A DNA stretch of 64,000 bases from VAZQ01 sp036557665 (GTDB taxonomy: Bacteria > Pseudomonadota > Alphaproteobacteria > Rhizobiales > Xanthobacteraceae): positions 172,578 to 236,577 of the forward strand of contig DATBHG010000005.1 of NCBI GenBank assembly GCA_036557665.1. Direction: 5' to 3'. Below the pieces are notes generated by a model, which made no database searches, was not told where the DNA came from, and saw only the letters and a list, made by a program, of their open reading frames with translations. Within the stretch, counting starts at the first letter, position 1; every line of letters starts with the position of its first letter. The translations under genes were made by a program, and so were the position numbers. Below are positions 33,426 through 42,428 of this stretch, piece by piece.

Positions 33426-34427
33426 CTACTGCAAATATTCGTTCGTGTAGTACGTGTTCAGCGGCTTTAGCTCGGAGATGCCGCCGGTTTCTTTAAGGAG
33501 CGCCAGGTTCGCCTCCCAATCCGCAGCCTCCTGCCAGCCCAGCGGCTTGCCCTGCGGCGCATTTGTTGAAACGACTGTCGCCTCGACCTGCTGGCGCAGC
33601 ACACCGGGATCTTCGGGAACCTTCATGTATTTGGCCATGAGGCTGGCGGCTTCGCTCGGGTTCGCCATGGCATCTCGATATCCTTTACTTGTCGCGCGCA
33701 GAACCCTCTTGACCGTATCCGAGCTCTGAGCGGCGAAGGCATTGCTGACGATCATGGAGGCGCCGAGAAGATTGAGCCCGAACTCCGAGACTCGCAGGAC
33801 GTTGAACTTGATGTTGGCGCGCTTCTCGATCTGCGGCAGCTCGTTGCTCAGATAGACCGACATCACATCGATCTTGCGGGTCAGGAACTGGCTGCTGCGC
33901 GCCGAGGCATCCATCTGGATCTGCTGGATCTTGTTGATGTCCACGTGATTGATCCGGGTGAACGGCACAAGCATGTCGCCGAACGTCTCTCCCACCGAAA
34001 TCGCGAGCCGCTTGCCTTCGAGATCCTTGGGAGAGTTGAGCCTCACGTCGGGAAAGGAGATCACTCCCATGGGCGCCTTGGTCTGGTACAGTGCAACGAC
34101 CTTGACCGGCAGTCCCTGGCTCACCGCCTGAGCCACGGAGACCGCCGGCCCATAGCCTAATTTTTCGTTCCCGCTGGCAAGCAATTTGAGAACCGTCTGG
34201 GCGCCCGATCCTTCGGCCAGATCCACGTCGAGCCCTTCGGCCCGGTAATAGCCCTTATCCAAGGCGACAAACAGCGGCGCGTATTCTCCCTTGAGCTTCC
34301 AGGTGAAGCGAATGGTCAGCTTTTCCGGCGCCTGCCCCAAGGTCTGCTGGACAGGCAGCGCTGCAATGAGGGCTGCAAGCCCCCCAATTGTCCCAATAAG
34401 CGACCAAGTGCGCGTAGAAATTCTCAT
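33426..34427 (-). CDS. NitT/TauT-type ABC transporter substrate-binding protein (importer 1)
   Basis: The 333-aa secreted protein has a signal peptide (MRISTRTWSLIGTIGGLAALIAAL, cleavage near LGQA) and the NMT1/ThiY-like fold: KLTIRFTWKLKGEYAPLFVALDKGYYRAEGLDVDLAEG, read across the mature N-terminus, and a C-terminal helical tail. ATG 34427 with AAGGTG upstream is preferred to ATG 34484. It is the first gene of importer 1. It shares fold and N-terminal wording with the binding protein of importer 2 (40161), suggesting related ligands. Confidence 0.9.
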   Translation of the reverse strand: MRISTRTWSLIGTIGGLAALIAALPVQQTLGQAPEKLTIRFTWKLKGEYAPLFVALDKGYYRAEGLDVDLAEGSGAQTVLKLLASGNEKLGYGPAVSVAQAVSQGLPVKVVALYQTKAPMGVISFPDVRLNSPKDLEGKRLAISVGETFGDMLVPFTRINHVDINKIQQIQMDASARSSQFLTRKIDVMSVYLSNELPQIEKRANIKFNVLRVSEFGLNLLGASMIVSNAFAAQSSDTVKRVLRATSKGYRDAMANPSEAASLMAKYMKVPEDPGVLRQQVEATVVSTNAPQGKPLGWQEAADWEANLALLKETGGISELKPLNTYYTNEYLQ

Positions 34428-34585
34428 TTTTTCACCTTGACGCTGCCGAGGTTGCTTCACCGCTGAGGACTCGCCCTTGAGCATTTTCCTATTAGCTTAT
34501 AGCTGCTCGGTCGTCATGGCCTGGACTTGTCCGTCAAGGGCCGGCCATGGCGGTGGGGAAAGCGAGAGAGGTTGAGCACGCGAAA

Positions 34586-36019
34586 ATGCCGGCTCTGCAT
34601 TTCCTGCTGAATGGGCGGCCGTGGACCGAGAGCGATGCGCCGCCCACCATGACCGTGCTCGATTTTCTGCGCGGGCGTGCACGCCTTACCGGCACCAAGG
34701 AAGGCTGCGCAGAGGGAGACTGCGGCGCCTGCACCGTCGTTCTCGGCCGCCTGAGCGACGGGCATTTGCGCTACCAGGCCGTCAATTCATGCTTGATGAT
34801 GCTGCCGCAGATCGATCATTGCGCGGTCCTGACCGTTGAAGGTGTCGCAGGGCCCTCGGGAGAGCTTCATCCCGCGCAGCAGGCGATGATCGAGACCGAC
34901 GCCACTCAGTGCGGCTTCTGCACGCCGGGTTTCGTCATGGCGATGTTTGCCTTTCATCACGGCGGAGAGCCCGCGCACGACGCCCTTGTTCATGAGGCGC
35001 TTGCAGGCAACCTCTGCCGCTGCACCGGCTATCGTTCCATCGTCGAGGCGTGCAGGCGCGTTGCCGCAGGTCCGGCGGACCGTTTCGTTGCGCAACAAGC
35101 GCTCACCACGGACGCACTGGCGGGATTGCCGGGCTGCAACGCGTACCGGGTGGGAGAGCAGATTCTAGTGCGGCCGCAATCATTGGAGGAGCTGTTCGCT
35201 GCCCAAGCAGAGCTCGCGGATGCGGTCCTGCTTGCAGGCGGTACCGATCTGGGGCTGCGCGTCAGCAAGGATCGCGAAAACATTCCTGCGTTGATCGCGG
35301 TCGATGCGGTGAAAGAGCTGCGCGAGATCCGAGCCTCTGCCGGCGCGCTCGAGCTCGGCGGCGCCGTGACCTATACCGAGGCGCTCCCGTTTCTCGATTC
35401 GCATTTTCCCTCCTTCGCCGCCCTCGTCCGGCGCATCGGCTCGCGCCAGATACGCAACCTCGGAACGATCGCCGGTAACCTTGGAACGGCCTCTCCCATC
35501 GGCGATACCCTTCCCTGCCTTATGGCGCTCGGCGCGACGGTCATGGTCGCCTCGGAAAACGGCGAGCGGACCATGCCGGTCGAATCCTTCATCACAGGCT
35601 ACCGCAAGACCGCTCTGTCGGCCGGTGAGGTCATCAGGAGCATCCGCATTCCGTTCCTGCAACAGGGTCGTCAGTTTGCCGCTTACAAGTTGTCCAAACG
35701 GTTCGACCAGGATATTGCCACGGTGGTCGCCGCCTTCTGCTTGGAGGAGCGCAATGCCGCGGTGTCCCACTTCCGTGCGGCCTACGGCGGGATGGCCCCC
35801 CGCGCGATGCGCGCTCGGAGCATCGAAGCCGAAGTGCTGGGCAGGCCCTGGACGCAGGAGACGCTGGCGCTGATCGATGACGCCGTCGCGCGCGACTTCT
35901 CGCCGATCACGGATCACCGCGGCGGCGCAGCCTTTCGCCTGCGGGCTGCCGCCAACCTCCTGCGCCGTTTCCAATGGGAAACAGCATCGCGCGTTGTGGT
36001 CCGCCTGGAGGCGCTATGA
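34586..36019 (+). CDS. xdhA: Xanthine dehydrogenase small subunit (2Fe-2S and FAD)
   Basis: The 477-aa subunit carries the plant-type ferredoxin cysteines (C41, C46, C49 in EGCAEGDCGACTVV), the second cluster in QCGFCTPGF and NLCRCTGYRS, then the FAD domain with LLAGGTDLGL and TIAGNLGTASPIGDT. It passes electrons from the molybdenum subunit to NAD. ATG 34586 places the start right at the ferredoxin domain; ATG 34547 is possible. The stop overlaps the xdhB start by four bases. Confidence 0.93.
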   Translation: MPALHFLLNGRPWTESDAPPTMTVLDFLRGRARLTGTKEGCAEGDCGACTVVLGRLSDGHLRYQAVNSCLMMLPQIDHCAVLTVEGVAGPSGELHPAQQAMIETDATQCGFCTPGFVMAMFAFHHGGEPAHDALVHEALAGNLCRCTGYRSIVEACRRVAAGPADRFVAQQALTTDALAGLPGCNAYRVGEQILVRPQSLEELFAAQAELADAVLLAGGTDLGLRVSKDRENIPALIAVDAVKELREIRASAGALELGGAVTYTEALPFLDSHFPSFAALVRRIGSRQIRNLGTIAGNLGTASPIGDTLPCLMALGATVMVASENGERTMPVESFITGYRKTALSAGEVIRSIRIPFLQQGRQFAAYKLSKRFDQDIATVVAAFCLEERNAAVSHFRAAYGGMAPRAMRARSIEAEVLGRPWTQETLALIDDAVARDFSPITDHRGGAAFRLRAAANLLRRFQWETASRVVVRLEAL

Positions 36020-38331
36020 AGACGCCGCTCGCACGCATTCGCGGTGGCGTGCATGCCGCGGTCCGGCACGACAGCGCCGCCGGGCATGTGACCGGTGCCG
36101 CACTCTATCTCGACGACGTGCCCACCTTGCCCGGCACGCTCGAAGCGGCTCTCGTGTTGAGCACGCTCCCGCATGCACGCCTTCGCCTTGTCGATCTCTC
36201 ACATGCCCTCGCCGCCCCTGGCGTCGTCGTCGCGATTACAGCCGGCGATATCCCGGGGAAGAACGACATCGCGCCCATTCGCAGCGATGAACCTGCGCTT
36301 GCCGCTGATCTCGTCGAGTACGAAGGTCAGCCGATCGCCGCCATCGCTGCGGCAACGCTGGACCAGGCGCGCGCAGCGGCAAAGCTGGTGCGCATCGAGT
36401 ACGAGCCGCTCCCCTGCATCCTTTCCATAGAGGAAGCGATCGCGCGGGAAAGCTTCGTCTCTCCTCCTCAGCTCATGATCCGTGGCGAGGCCGAGCCGGC
36501 GCTCGCTGCGGCGCCGCATCGGCTCTCCGGCGAGTTGCGCTGCGGCGGCCAGGATCATTTCTATCTCGAGGGTCAGATCGCGCTCGCAACTCCCGGGGAG
36601 GCCGGAGAGATGCACCTGTGGAGCTCAACCCAGCATCCGACCGAGGTGCAGCATGGGGTTGCACGCCTCCTTGGACTGCCTTTCAACGCGGTGACTGTGG
36701 AGGTGCGCCGCATGGGTGGCGCCTTCGGCGGCAAGGAGAGCCAGGCGACTATCATCGCGGGCATCGCCGCCGTGCTCGCCTGGAAGGCGCAGCGCCCGGT
36801 GAAGCTGCGGCTGCCGCGCGATGATGACATGCGCGCAACCGGCAAGCGTCATCCGTTCCTCATCCGATATGAGGTCGGGTTCGATGATGCAGGGCGCATT
36901 CTGGCGCTCGATCTCACGCTCGCCGCCAACGGCGGCAATGTCGCCGACCACACGCCCGCCGTGCTCACGCGCGCGCTATGTCATGCGGACAATTGCTATT
37001 TCCTGCCGAACGTCCGCTTCCGCGGCCTGCCCTGCAAGACCAACACGGTCTCCAACACCGCGTTTCGCGGCTACGGCGGGCCGCAAGGCATGCTCGCCAT
37101 CGAAACGGTCATCGAAATGGTGGCGCATCGCCTCGCTCTGCCCGTCGACGACGTGAGACGGCGCAACTTCTACGGCATAGGCCGCAACGATGTGACCCCC
37201 TACGGCATGAGGGTCGAGGACAACATCATCGAGCGGGTGGCCGATCAGCTCGATCGCGCCGTCGATCTTGCGGCGTGGCGGCGCGACATCACTGCGTTCA
37301 ATCGAGACAGCCCGGTGTTGAAAAAGGGCTTGGCCACCATGCCGATCAAGTTCGGTATCTCGTTCAACCGGCCCGCGCTCAATCAGGCCGGGGCTCTCGT
37401 GCACGTCTATACCGACGGCAGCGTCGCGCTCAATCACGGCGGCACCGAGATGGGACAGGGTCTGTTTATCAAGGTGGCACAGGTGGTGGCCGAAGCCTTT
37501 CAGATCGATCTCGATCACGTTCGCGTCTCGCCAACCAGCACCGCCAAGGTGCCCAACACATCGGCAACCGCCGCATCCTCGGGCTCCGATCTCAATGGCA
37601 TGGCCGCTCTGAATGCATCGCAGGAGATCAAGGCGCGGATGACGACCGTCGCAGCGGAGCACTTCGCAGTGCCGGCCCGCGAGATCGTGTTTGCCTCGAA
37701 CAGAGTCTATGCCGGCAACCGCAGCCTTTCCTTCGCCGAGCTTGCGGCATTGGCATGGGAGAAGCGGGTATCGCTCTCGGCTGCCGGCTACTATCGCACG
37801 CCCAAGATTCACTGGGACGCGGCGACGAGCACCGGACGCCCGTTTTTCTATTTCGTGTACGGCGCAGCGGCCGCTGAGGTCGCCGTCGATACCCTCACGG
37901 GAGAGTCACGCGTGCTGCGGGTTGAGCTGCTTCAGGATTGCGGCCGCTCGCTCAATCCGGCGATCGATCTCGGACAGATCGAAGGAGCGTTCGTGCAGGG
38001 CATGGGCTGGCTCACGACCGAGGAGCTGTGGTGGGACGGCGCGGGACGGCTGCGCACCCACGGGCCCTCGACCTACAAGATTCCAGGAAGCCGTGACGTT
38101 CCCGCAATCTTCAATGCACGCATCCTGGAGGATGCACCCAACCGCGAGGCGACCATCTTCCGCTCCAAGGCGATCGGCGAGCCCCCATTGATGCTTGCCA
38201 TTTCGGTCTGGCTCGCGATCCGCAACGCGATCGCGAGCCTCGCCGACCATCGGCTCGCCCCCTGCCTCGACGCGCCGGCGACGCCCGAGCGGGTGCTGAC
38301 CGCCATCGACGAGTTGCGCGCGCGGGCGTGA
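36016..38331 (+). CDS. xdhB: Xanthine dehydrogenase molybdenum-binding subunit
   Basis: The 771-aa molybdopterin subunit hydroxylates hypoxanthine and xanthine to urate. It contains the cofactor and active-site stretches RRMGGAFGGKE, NTAFRGYGGPQG, GGTEMGQGLF and the catalytic Glu in AIGEPPLMLA. It starts at ATG 36016 in the ATGA overlap with xdhA. The insertion chaperone gene xdhC is not in the window and must lie elsewhere. Confidence 0.94.
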   Translation: MKTPLARIRGGVHAAVRHDSAAGHVTGAALYLDDVPTLPGTLEAALVLSTLPHARLRLVDLSHALAAPGVVVAITAGDIPGKNDIAPIRSDEPALAADLVEYEGQPIAAIAAATLDQARAAAKLVRIEYEPLPCILSIEEAIARESFVSPPQLMIRGEAEPALAAAPHRLSGELRCGGQDHFYLEGQIALATPGEAGEMHLWSSTQHPTEVQHGVARLLGLPFNAVTVEVRRMGGAFGGKESQATIIAGIAAVLAWKAQRPVKLRLPRDDDMRATGKRHPFLIRYEVGFDDAGRILALDLTLAANGGNVADHTPAVLTRALCHADNCYFLPNVRFRGLPCKTNTVSNTAFRGYGGPQGMLAIETVIEMVAHRLALPVDDVRRRNFYGIGRNDVTPYGMRVEDNIIERVADQLDRAVDLAAWRRDITAFNRDSPVLKKGLATMPIKFGISFNRPALNQAGALVHVYTDGSVALNHGGTEMGQGLFIKVAQVVAEAFQIDLDHVRVSPTSTAKVPNTSATAASSGSDLNGMAALNASQEIKARMTTVAAEHFAVPAREIVFASNRVYAGNRSLSFAELAALAWEKRVSLSAAGYYRTPKIHWDAATSTGRPFFYFVYGAAAAEVAVDTLTGESRVLRVELLQDCGRSLNPAIDLGQIEGAFVQGMGWLTTEELWWDGAGRLRTHGPSTYKIPGSRDVPAIFNARILEDAPNREATIFRSKAIGEPPLMLAISVWLAIRNAIASLADHRLAPCLDAPATPERVLTAIDELRARA

Positions 38332-38353
38332 ATACGTTGGGCGCGGCCTGCGA

Positions 38354-38374
38354 GAGCGCGCCTTTGCCCACCCT
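38354..38374. repeat. Half-copy of a dispersed repeat between xdhB and a convergent permease gene
   Basis: These 21 bases are identical to 61521-61541, the right arm of the full inverted-repeat element at 61452-61545. Here the left arm is missing. Confidence 0.75.
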
Positions 38375-38396
38375 TGCCACCGGCCCGCGCTCCCAC

Positions 38397-39167
38397 CTAC
38401 CCCGCCGCGCTCATGGAGGAGCGAAACGCCCAGCGGGTGAAATAGACCTCGACATAGGCGAACACCGCGTACATCACGATGCCTTCGATCGCGAGCAGCA
38501 GCAGGGCGGCAAACACGAGCGGCATCTGAAAATTCGAGCCCGCCAGCGCGATCTGATAACCCAGCCCGGCATTCGCGCCGATCGTCTCCGAGACGATCGT
38601 GCCCACGAAAGCCAGCGTGATCGCGACCTTCAGGGAGCCGAACAGATAGGGCTGGGTGCGCGGAATGCCGACCTTGAGCATGATATCGAGCTTCCTTGCG
38701 CCGAGCGCGCGGAGGACGTCCTCGAGCTCCGGCTCCATCGTCGCCAGCCCGGTTGCCACGTTCACCACAATGGGGAAAAACGAGATCAGGAATGCGGTGA
38801 GGATCGCCGGCACCTCGCCGATGCCGAACCACATGATCAAGATCGGCACCACAGCCACTTTCGGGATCGAGTTGAACCCGATCATGACCGGGTAAAGTCC
38901 GCGGTAGATCGCGCGCGACCAGCCGACGATCAGCCCGAGCACGATCCCGAACGCGATCGCGATGGCAAAGCCCGCCATCGTCGTCCATAGGGTTACGAGC
39001 GAGTAGCGCGACAGCGGCCACCAGTACTGCGCCATGGCAGCAAAAGCCTCGGAGGGCGCCGGCAGGATGAACTTGTCGATGTGGAAGAGGCGGCAGGCGA
39101 GCTCCCAAAGCGCGAAGAGGCCAACGGTGAACAGGCACGGCGAGGCCCGCTCCAGCGCCGAGCTCAT
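38397..39167 (-). CDS. NitT/TauT-type ABC transporter permease (importer 2)
   Basis: The 256-aa permease has about six membrane segments and the coupling loop LRALGARKLDIMLKVGIPRTQPYLF. Its ATG overlaps the ATPase stop (ATGA). The gene converges with xdhB. Gene order here is binding protein, ATPase, permease, which differs from importer 1. Confidence 0.9.
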   Translation of the reverse strand: MSSALERASPCLFTVGLFALWELACRLFHIDKFILPAPSEAFAAMAQYWWPLSRYSLVTLWTTMAGFAIAIAFGIVLGLIVGWSRAIYRGLYPVMIGFNSIPKVAVVPILIMWFGIGEVPAILTAFLISFFPIVVNVATGLATMEPELEDVLRALGARKLDIMLKVGIPRTQPYLFGSLKVAITLAFVGTIVSETIGANAGLGYQIALAGSNFQMPLVFAALLLLAIEGIVMYAVFAYVEVYFTRWAFRSSMSAAG

Positions 39168-39952
39168 GTCTGGCGTACCTCGGCGATCTTGGCGCGCAGC
39201 TCGTGCACGATATCGGTGAAGCGCGGCTCGAAGCAGATATCGAGCTCGCGCGGGCGCGGCAGATCGACCGTTTTGCTCAAGACAATGCGGCCGGGCCGCG
39301 CGCTCATGACGTGCACCCGGTCGGCGAGGAACGTCGCCTCGCGCAGCTCATGGGTCACCAGGATGACGGTGAAGCCGATCTTCTGCCAGAGGTCGCGGAG
39401 CACGAGCCACAGCTCCTCGCGCGTAAACGCATCCAGCGCTGCGAACGGCTCGTCCAGCATCAACAGCGAGGGCTCGTGAATGAGCGCGCGGCAGAGCGAA
39501 GCCCGCTGCTGCATGCCGCCCGACAATTCCCAGGGGTGGCGTTCGCCGAAGCCGTCGAGCCCCACCGTCTTGAGCAGCGCCATTGCCTGCGCCTTGTACT
39601 GCTCCTTCTGTTGACGGAATCGTCGCCGATGCGGCTGTACGATCTCGAGCGGCAGCAGCACATTGTCGATGACCTTGCGCCAGGGGAGCAGATTCGGATT
39701 CTGAAAGGCCATCCCCGCAATCTTCACCGGGCCGCGCACCCTGTTGCCGAAAATGACGATGTCGCCCGCGTCCGGCCGCAGGAGCCCGGTCACGAGCTTC
39801 ATCAGCGAGGACTTGCCGCAGCCCGAAGGGCCGACCACAGCGGCAAACTCGCCGCGCCCTACGGTCAGCGTCGTGCCTTGCAGCGCCAGCACGCCCCCCG
39901 AGGCGCCGCGGTAGGTCAGCGTGACATCGGCAATGTCGACAGAGCCGTTCAT
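39164..39952 (-). CDS. NitT/TauT-type ABC transporter ATP-binding protein (importer 2)
   Basis: The 262-aa ATPase has Walker A GPSGCGKSSLM, Q-loop AFQNPNLLPWRKV, signature LSGGMQQRASLCRAL, Walker B LLMLDEPFAALDAF and switch His in VTHELREA. It is translationally coupled to the permease gene and separated from the binding-protein gene by about 210 bases with a strong hairpin. Its surroundings (xdhAB upstream, urate genes downstream) make purine or ureide uptake the likeliest job. Confidence 0.9.
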   Translation of the reverse strand: MNGSVDIADVTLTYRGASGGVLALQGTTLTVGRGEFAAVVGPSGCGKSSLMKLVTGLLRPDAGDIVIFGNRVRGPVKIAGMAFQNPNLLPWRKVIDNVLLPLEIVQPHRRRFRQQKEQYKAQAMALLKTVGLDGFGERHPWELSGGMQQRASLCRALIHEPSLLMLDEPFAALDAFTREELWLVLRDLWQKIGFTVILVTHELREATFLADRVHVMSARPGRIVLSKTVDLPRPRELDICFEPRFTDIVHELRAKIAEVRQT

Positions 39953-40083
39953 CCCGCCGCCCTACGTCCCCCATTAAGGGGGAGATCGGTGACCCCTGGT
40001 TTGATCGGGGGGAGCCGGGCGGAGGTCCGACCGCGCCCGCGATGATCACGAGATGAGCCCAGGCACGGGCCCACCCTCACCCG

Positions 40084-40116
40084 ACGGCGTTTGCTTCGAC
40101 GCGAAGCAAACGCCGT
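40084..40116 (-). promoter_or_regulatory. Perfect 15-bp stem hairpin after the importer 2 binding-protein gene
   Basis: ACGGCGTTTGCTTCG (40084-40098) pairs exactly with 40102-40116 around the loop ACG. It lies 44 bases past the binding-protein stop and ahead of the ATPase gene. The lack of a T-run argues against a full terminator. As an mRNA-protecting or attenuating hairpin it would keep the receptor in excess over the membrane parts. Confidence 0.7.
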
Positions 40117-40160
40117 AGCAGGTATGGAGTGTCCGCGCTGGCATCGAGTCATGTTGGTTC

Positions 40161-41177
40161 TCACAGCTTCCGCTGCGCGGCAGGAGGCAGATATTTGTCG
40201 GTAAATATGTCTTCAGCTTTGGGTCGATTCTTGAAAGCGTAGGTCAGCGCGATCTGATCAATCGACTTCGCGAGCCGCGCCATGTCGACACCGCCGAAAC
40301 CGTTGTCCTTGACCCAAGGAGTTACGAAATTATCGCGCAGCGACATCTTCAGGCGGTCAAGCTCGATCTTGGGATCGGCGGTCTCGTTGCGCGTCAACAC
40401 CGACTTGATCGCGGTATCCGGATCCTTGATCGTGTCGAGCGCTCCCTTGATGGTCGCGCGCACGAAAGCGCCGACGACATTCGGGTTCGCCTTGGCATAA
40501 TCCGGATTCACCATGACCGCATTTCCGTAGAGCACCAGGCCGTGGTCCGCCATCAGCAGGATCTTTATCTCTTCCGGTTTGAGCCCCTTCTGCAGCAGGT
40601 TGTAGTACATTGAGAACGAAAACCCTGCGATCGCATCGACCTTGCCGTCGGCGAGCATGGGCTCGCGCACGGGGAAGCCGATGTTTTCGATTTTCACCTT
40701 CGATTCATCGATCCCGTTCTCTTTCACGAACGCCTTCCACTGGGCGAAGGCGCCATCGGCCGCCGGAGCGCCGAGCACCTTGCCTTCCAGATCCTTCGGC
40801 TTGCTGATGCCGGTCTTGGTAGTGGTGGCAATCGCGAACGGCGGCCGGTTGTACATCATCAGGACAGCCTGAACCCGCTTCTCCGGGTTCTGGTCCTGAA
40901 ATTTGACCAGCGAGTTGATGTCGAAAAATCCGAGCGGATAGGTGCCGGCCGCAACCCGCGCAATACCGGCGACCGAGCCGGGGCCGGTATCGACCGTCAC
41001 GTTGAGCCCTTCTGCTTTGTAATAGCCCTTGTCGATGGCAACAAAATAGGGCGCCGACGGTCCCTCGAACTTCCAGTCCAAGGCAAATTTCACATCGGTG
41101 TCCGCCTTGAGCTCGCTCGCCGCCAATATGAGTGATGCGGCGCCAGCGAGCACGTGCAAAAATCGGCTCATCTGCAT
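40161..41177 (-). CDS. NitT/TauT-type ABC transporter substrate-binding protein (importer 2)
   Basis: The 338-aa protein has a signal peptide (MSRFLHVLAGAASLILAAS, cleavage near LKA) and the NMT1/ThiY-like pattern VKFALDWKFEGPSAPYFV, DKGYYKAEGLNVTVD and GADGAF-like loop PAADGAFAQW. Its ligand is unknown; ThiY-like receptors bind formylaminopyrimidines, and the purine genes either side point to a related heterocycle. It is the first gene of the importer 2 operon. Confidence 0.9.
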   Translation of the reverse strand: MQMSRFLHVLAGAASLILAASELKADTDVKFALDWKFEGPSAPYFVAIDKGYYKAEGLNVTVDTGPGSVAGIARVAAGTYPLGFFDINSLVKFQDQNPEKRVQAVLMMYNRPPFAIATTTKTGISKPKDLEGKVLGAPAADGAFAQWKAFVKENGIDESKVKIENIGFPVREPMLADGKVDAIAGFSFSMYYNLLQKGLKPEEIKILLMADHGLVLYGNAVMVNPDYAKANPNVVGAFVRATIKGALDTIKDPDTAIKSVLTRNETADPKIELDRLKMSLRDNFVTPWVKDNGFGGVDMARLAKSIDQIALTYAFKNRPKAEDIFTDKYLPPAAQRKL

Positions 41178-41392
41178 GGCTTAAGCTCCCTGCGCACCGC
41201 CTCACTCGGTGCCTGACCCGGTGTCGAGCAACCGACGTGCCAGCATTGCGCTCCGATCGCAAGACCGGCGTGAGGCGCTCGGCTTGCCGCGGGACTGGGC
41301 AATCTCATGGGGATTTGCCCATTCGACGGGCATGCTCAGGATGGACCGTCATGCGCGGCTTGTCACGCAAATCGGCAAGGCAATGGCCGGCT

Positions 41393-42283
41393 CTAGCTCC
41401 CCCGATAGCTGGTGTAGCTCCACGGCGTGAGCAGGAGCGGCACGTGATAATGGCCTTCGGGCTCGGCGAGGGCGAAACGCACCGGTACGATGTCGAAAAA
41501 CGGCGGATCGCTCAGGCGCACATCCGATGCGGCAAAGTAGTCGGCAACGTGAAAACGCAACTCATAGCGGCCGATCGGCAGCGGACGTCCGCTGATCAAC
41601 GGTTCCTCCGTGCGCCCATCGCGATTGGTCACGCCGGCTTTCAGGACGAGCTGCTCGGCCTCGCTCACGAGCTCGACGAGCTCGATCTTGATGCCGCTTG
41701 CGGGCTGACCGCGATGGGTATCAAGGACATGGGTGGACAAATTCCCGTGCACCGGGAGCCGGTCGGAAGACTCGACCCGCTGATCGAGACGCAGCGCCGC
41801 AATACGGAAGATCTCCATGAGGGCAGCTTCCTGCTCCGCCGCCGGGCTGTGCTGCAGGCGTCGCTCGAAGCTACGCAGGATGGAGCCCTTGCCGTGCCGG
41901 CGCACGCATATGATGAACGGCATTCCAAACTTCAGCCGATAGGCATCATTGAGCTGATGGAAACGGGCGAATTCCTCCTCCGAGAGCCGGTCGAGCCCGG
42001 CACCCGCCTGCTCCGCCTTGGAAGCATCGGTCATCGTGCCGGCGCGCGCCGCCTTGCCCGCGAGGTCCGGATGACCGCGGATCAGCCGCGAGCGCTGCTC
42101 GGACGAGGCCGCGCGTACAGCCGCCATCATCGCGGCATGCAAGTCGGAAAGCGAAGCGAACGGCCGCTTGTCGAGCACGAATTGCGCGACCCACGGTGCG
42201 TGCTCGTAGATGTCGCTCAGCGCAGCAAGGAATGCCTTCTCGTCCGCCGTATTCAGGATTGCAAGCGGGACGGATGCTGTCAT
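41393..42283 (-). CDS. Fused OHCU decarboxylase / 5-hydroxyisourate hydrolase
   Basis: The 296-aa protein joins two consecutive urate-pathway enzymes. Residues 1-165 form the 2-oxo-4-hydroxy-4-carboxy-5-ureidoimidazoline decarboxylase (UraD), with catalytic His in RGHPDLAGKAA and LNDAYRLKFGMPFIICVRR. Residues about 175-296 form the transthyretin-like hydroxyisourate hydrolase (UraH), with LSTHVLDTHRGQPASG and the terminal tetrapeptide YRGS. The order (UraD first) equals that of plant/bacterial allantoin synthase. Start 42283 excludes upstream residues encoded by a repeat. Product: S-allantoin from HIU. Confidence 0.93.
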   Translation of the reverse strand: MTASVPLAILNTADEKAFLAALSDIYEHAPWVAQFVLDKRPFASLSDLHAAMMAAVRAASSEQRSRLIRGHPDLAGKAARAGTMTDASKAEQAGAGLDRLSEEEFARFHQLNDAYRLKFGMPFIICVRRHGKGSILRSFERRLQHSPAAEQEAALMEIFRIAALRLDQRVESSDRLPVHGNLSTHVLDTHRGQPASGIKIELVELVSEAEQLVLKAGVTNRDGRTEEPLISGRPLPIGRYELRFHVADYFAASDVRLSDPPFFDIVPVRFALAEPEGHYHVPLLLTPWSYTSYRGS

Positions 42284-42378
42284 GGCCGGTTTTGTCCCCG
42301 CATGCGTGAGCTCAAGATCGTCGTTGCCAGGTTTGACCCGGCAATCCATCATCAAAAACTCTTCTTTCGAAGAGATGG

Positions 42379-42411
42379 ATGCGCGGGTCAAGCCAGGTCA
42401 AGCCCGCGCAT
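42379..42411. repeat. Palindrome upstream of the UraD-UraH gene
   Basis: ATGCGCGGG (42379-42387) and CCCGCGCAT (42403-42411) flank a 15-base loop. The arms are identical to those at 9128-9150. It lies between puuE and the fusion gene, 95 bases 5' of the latter. Confidence 0.6.
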
Positions 42412-42428
42412 AAAGCCGAGCGGTTGCT

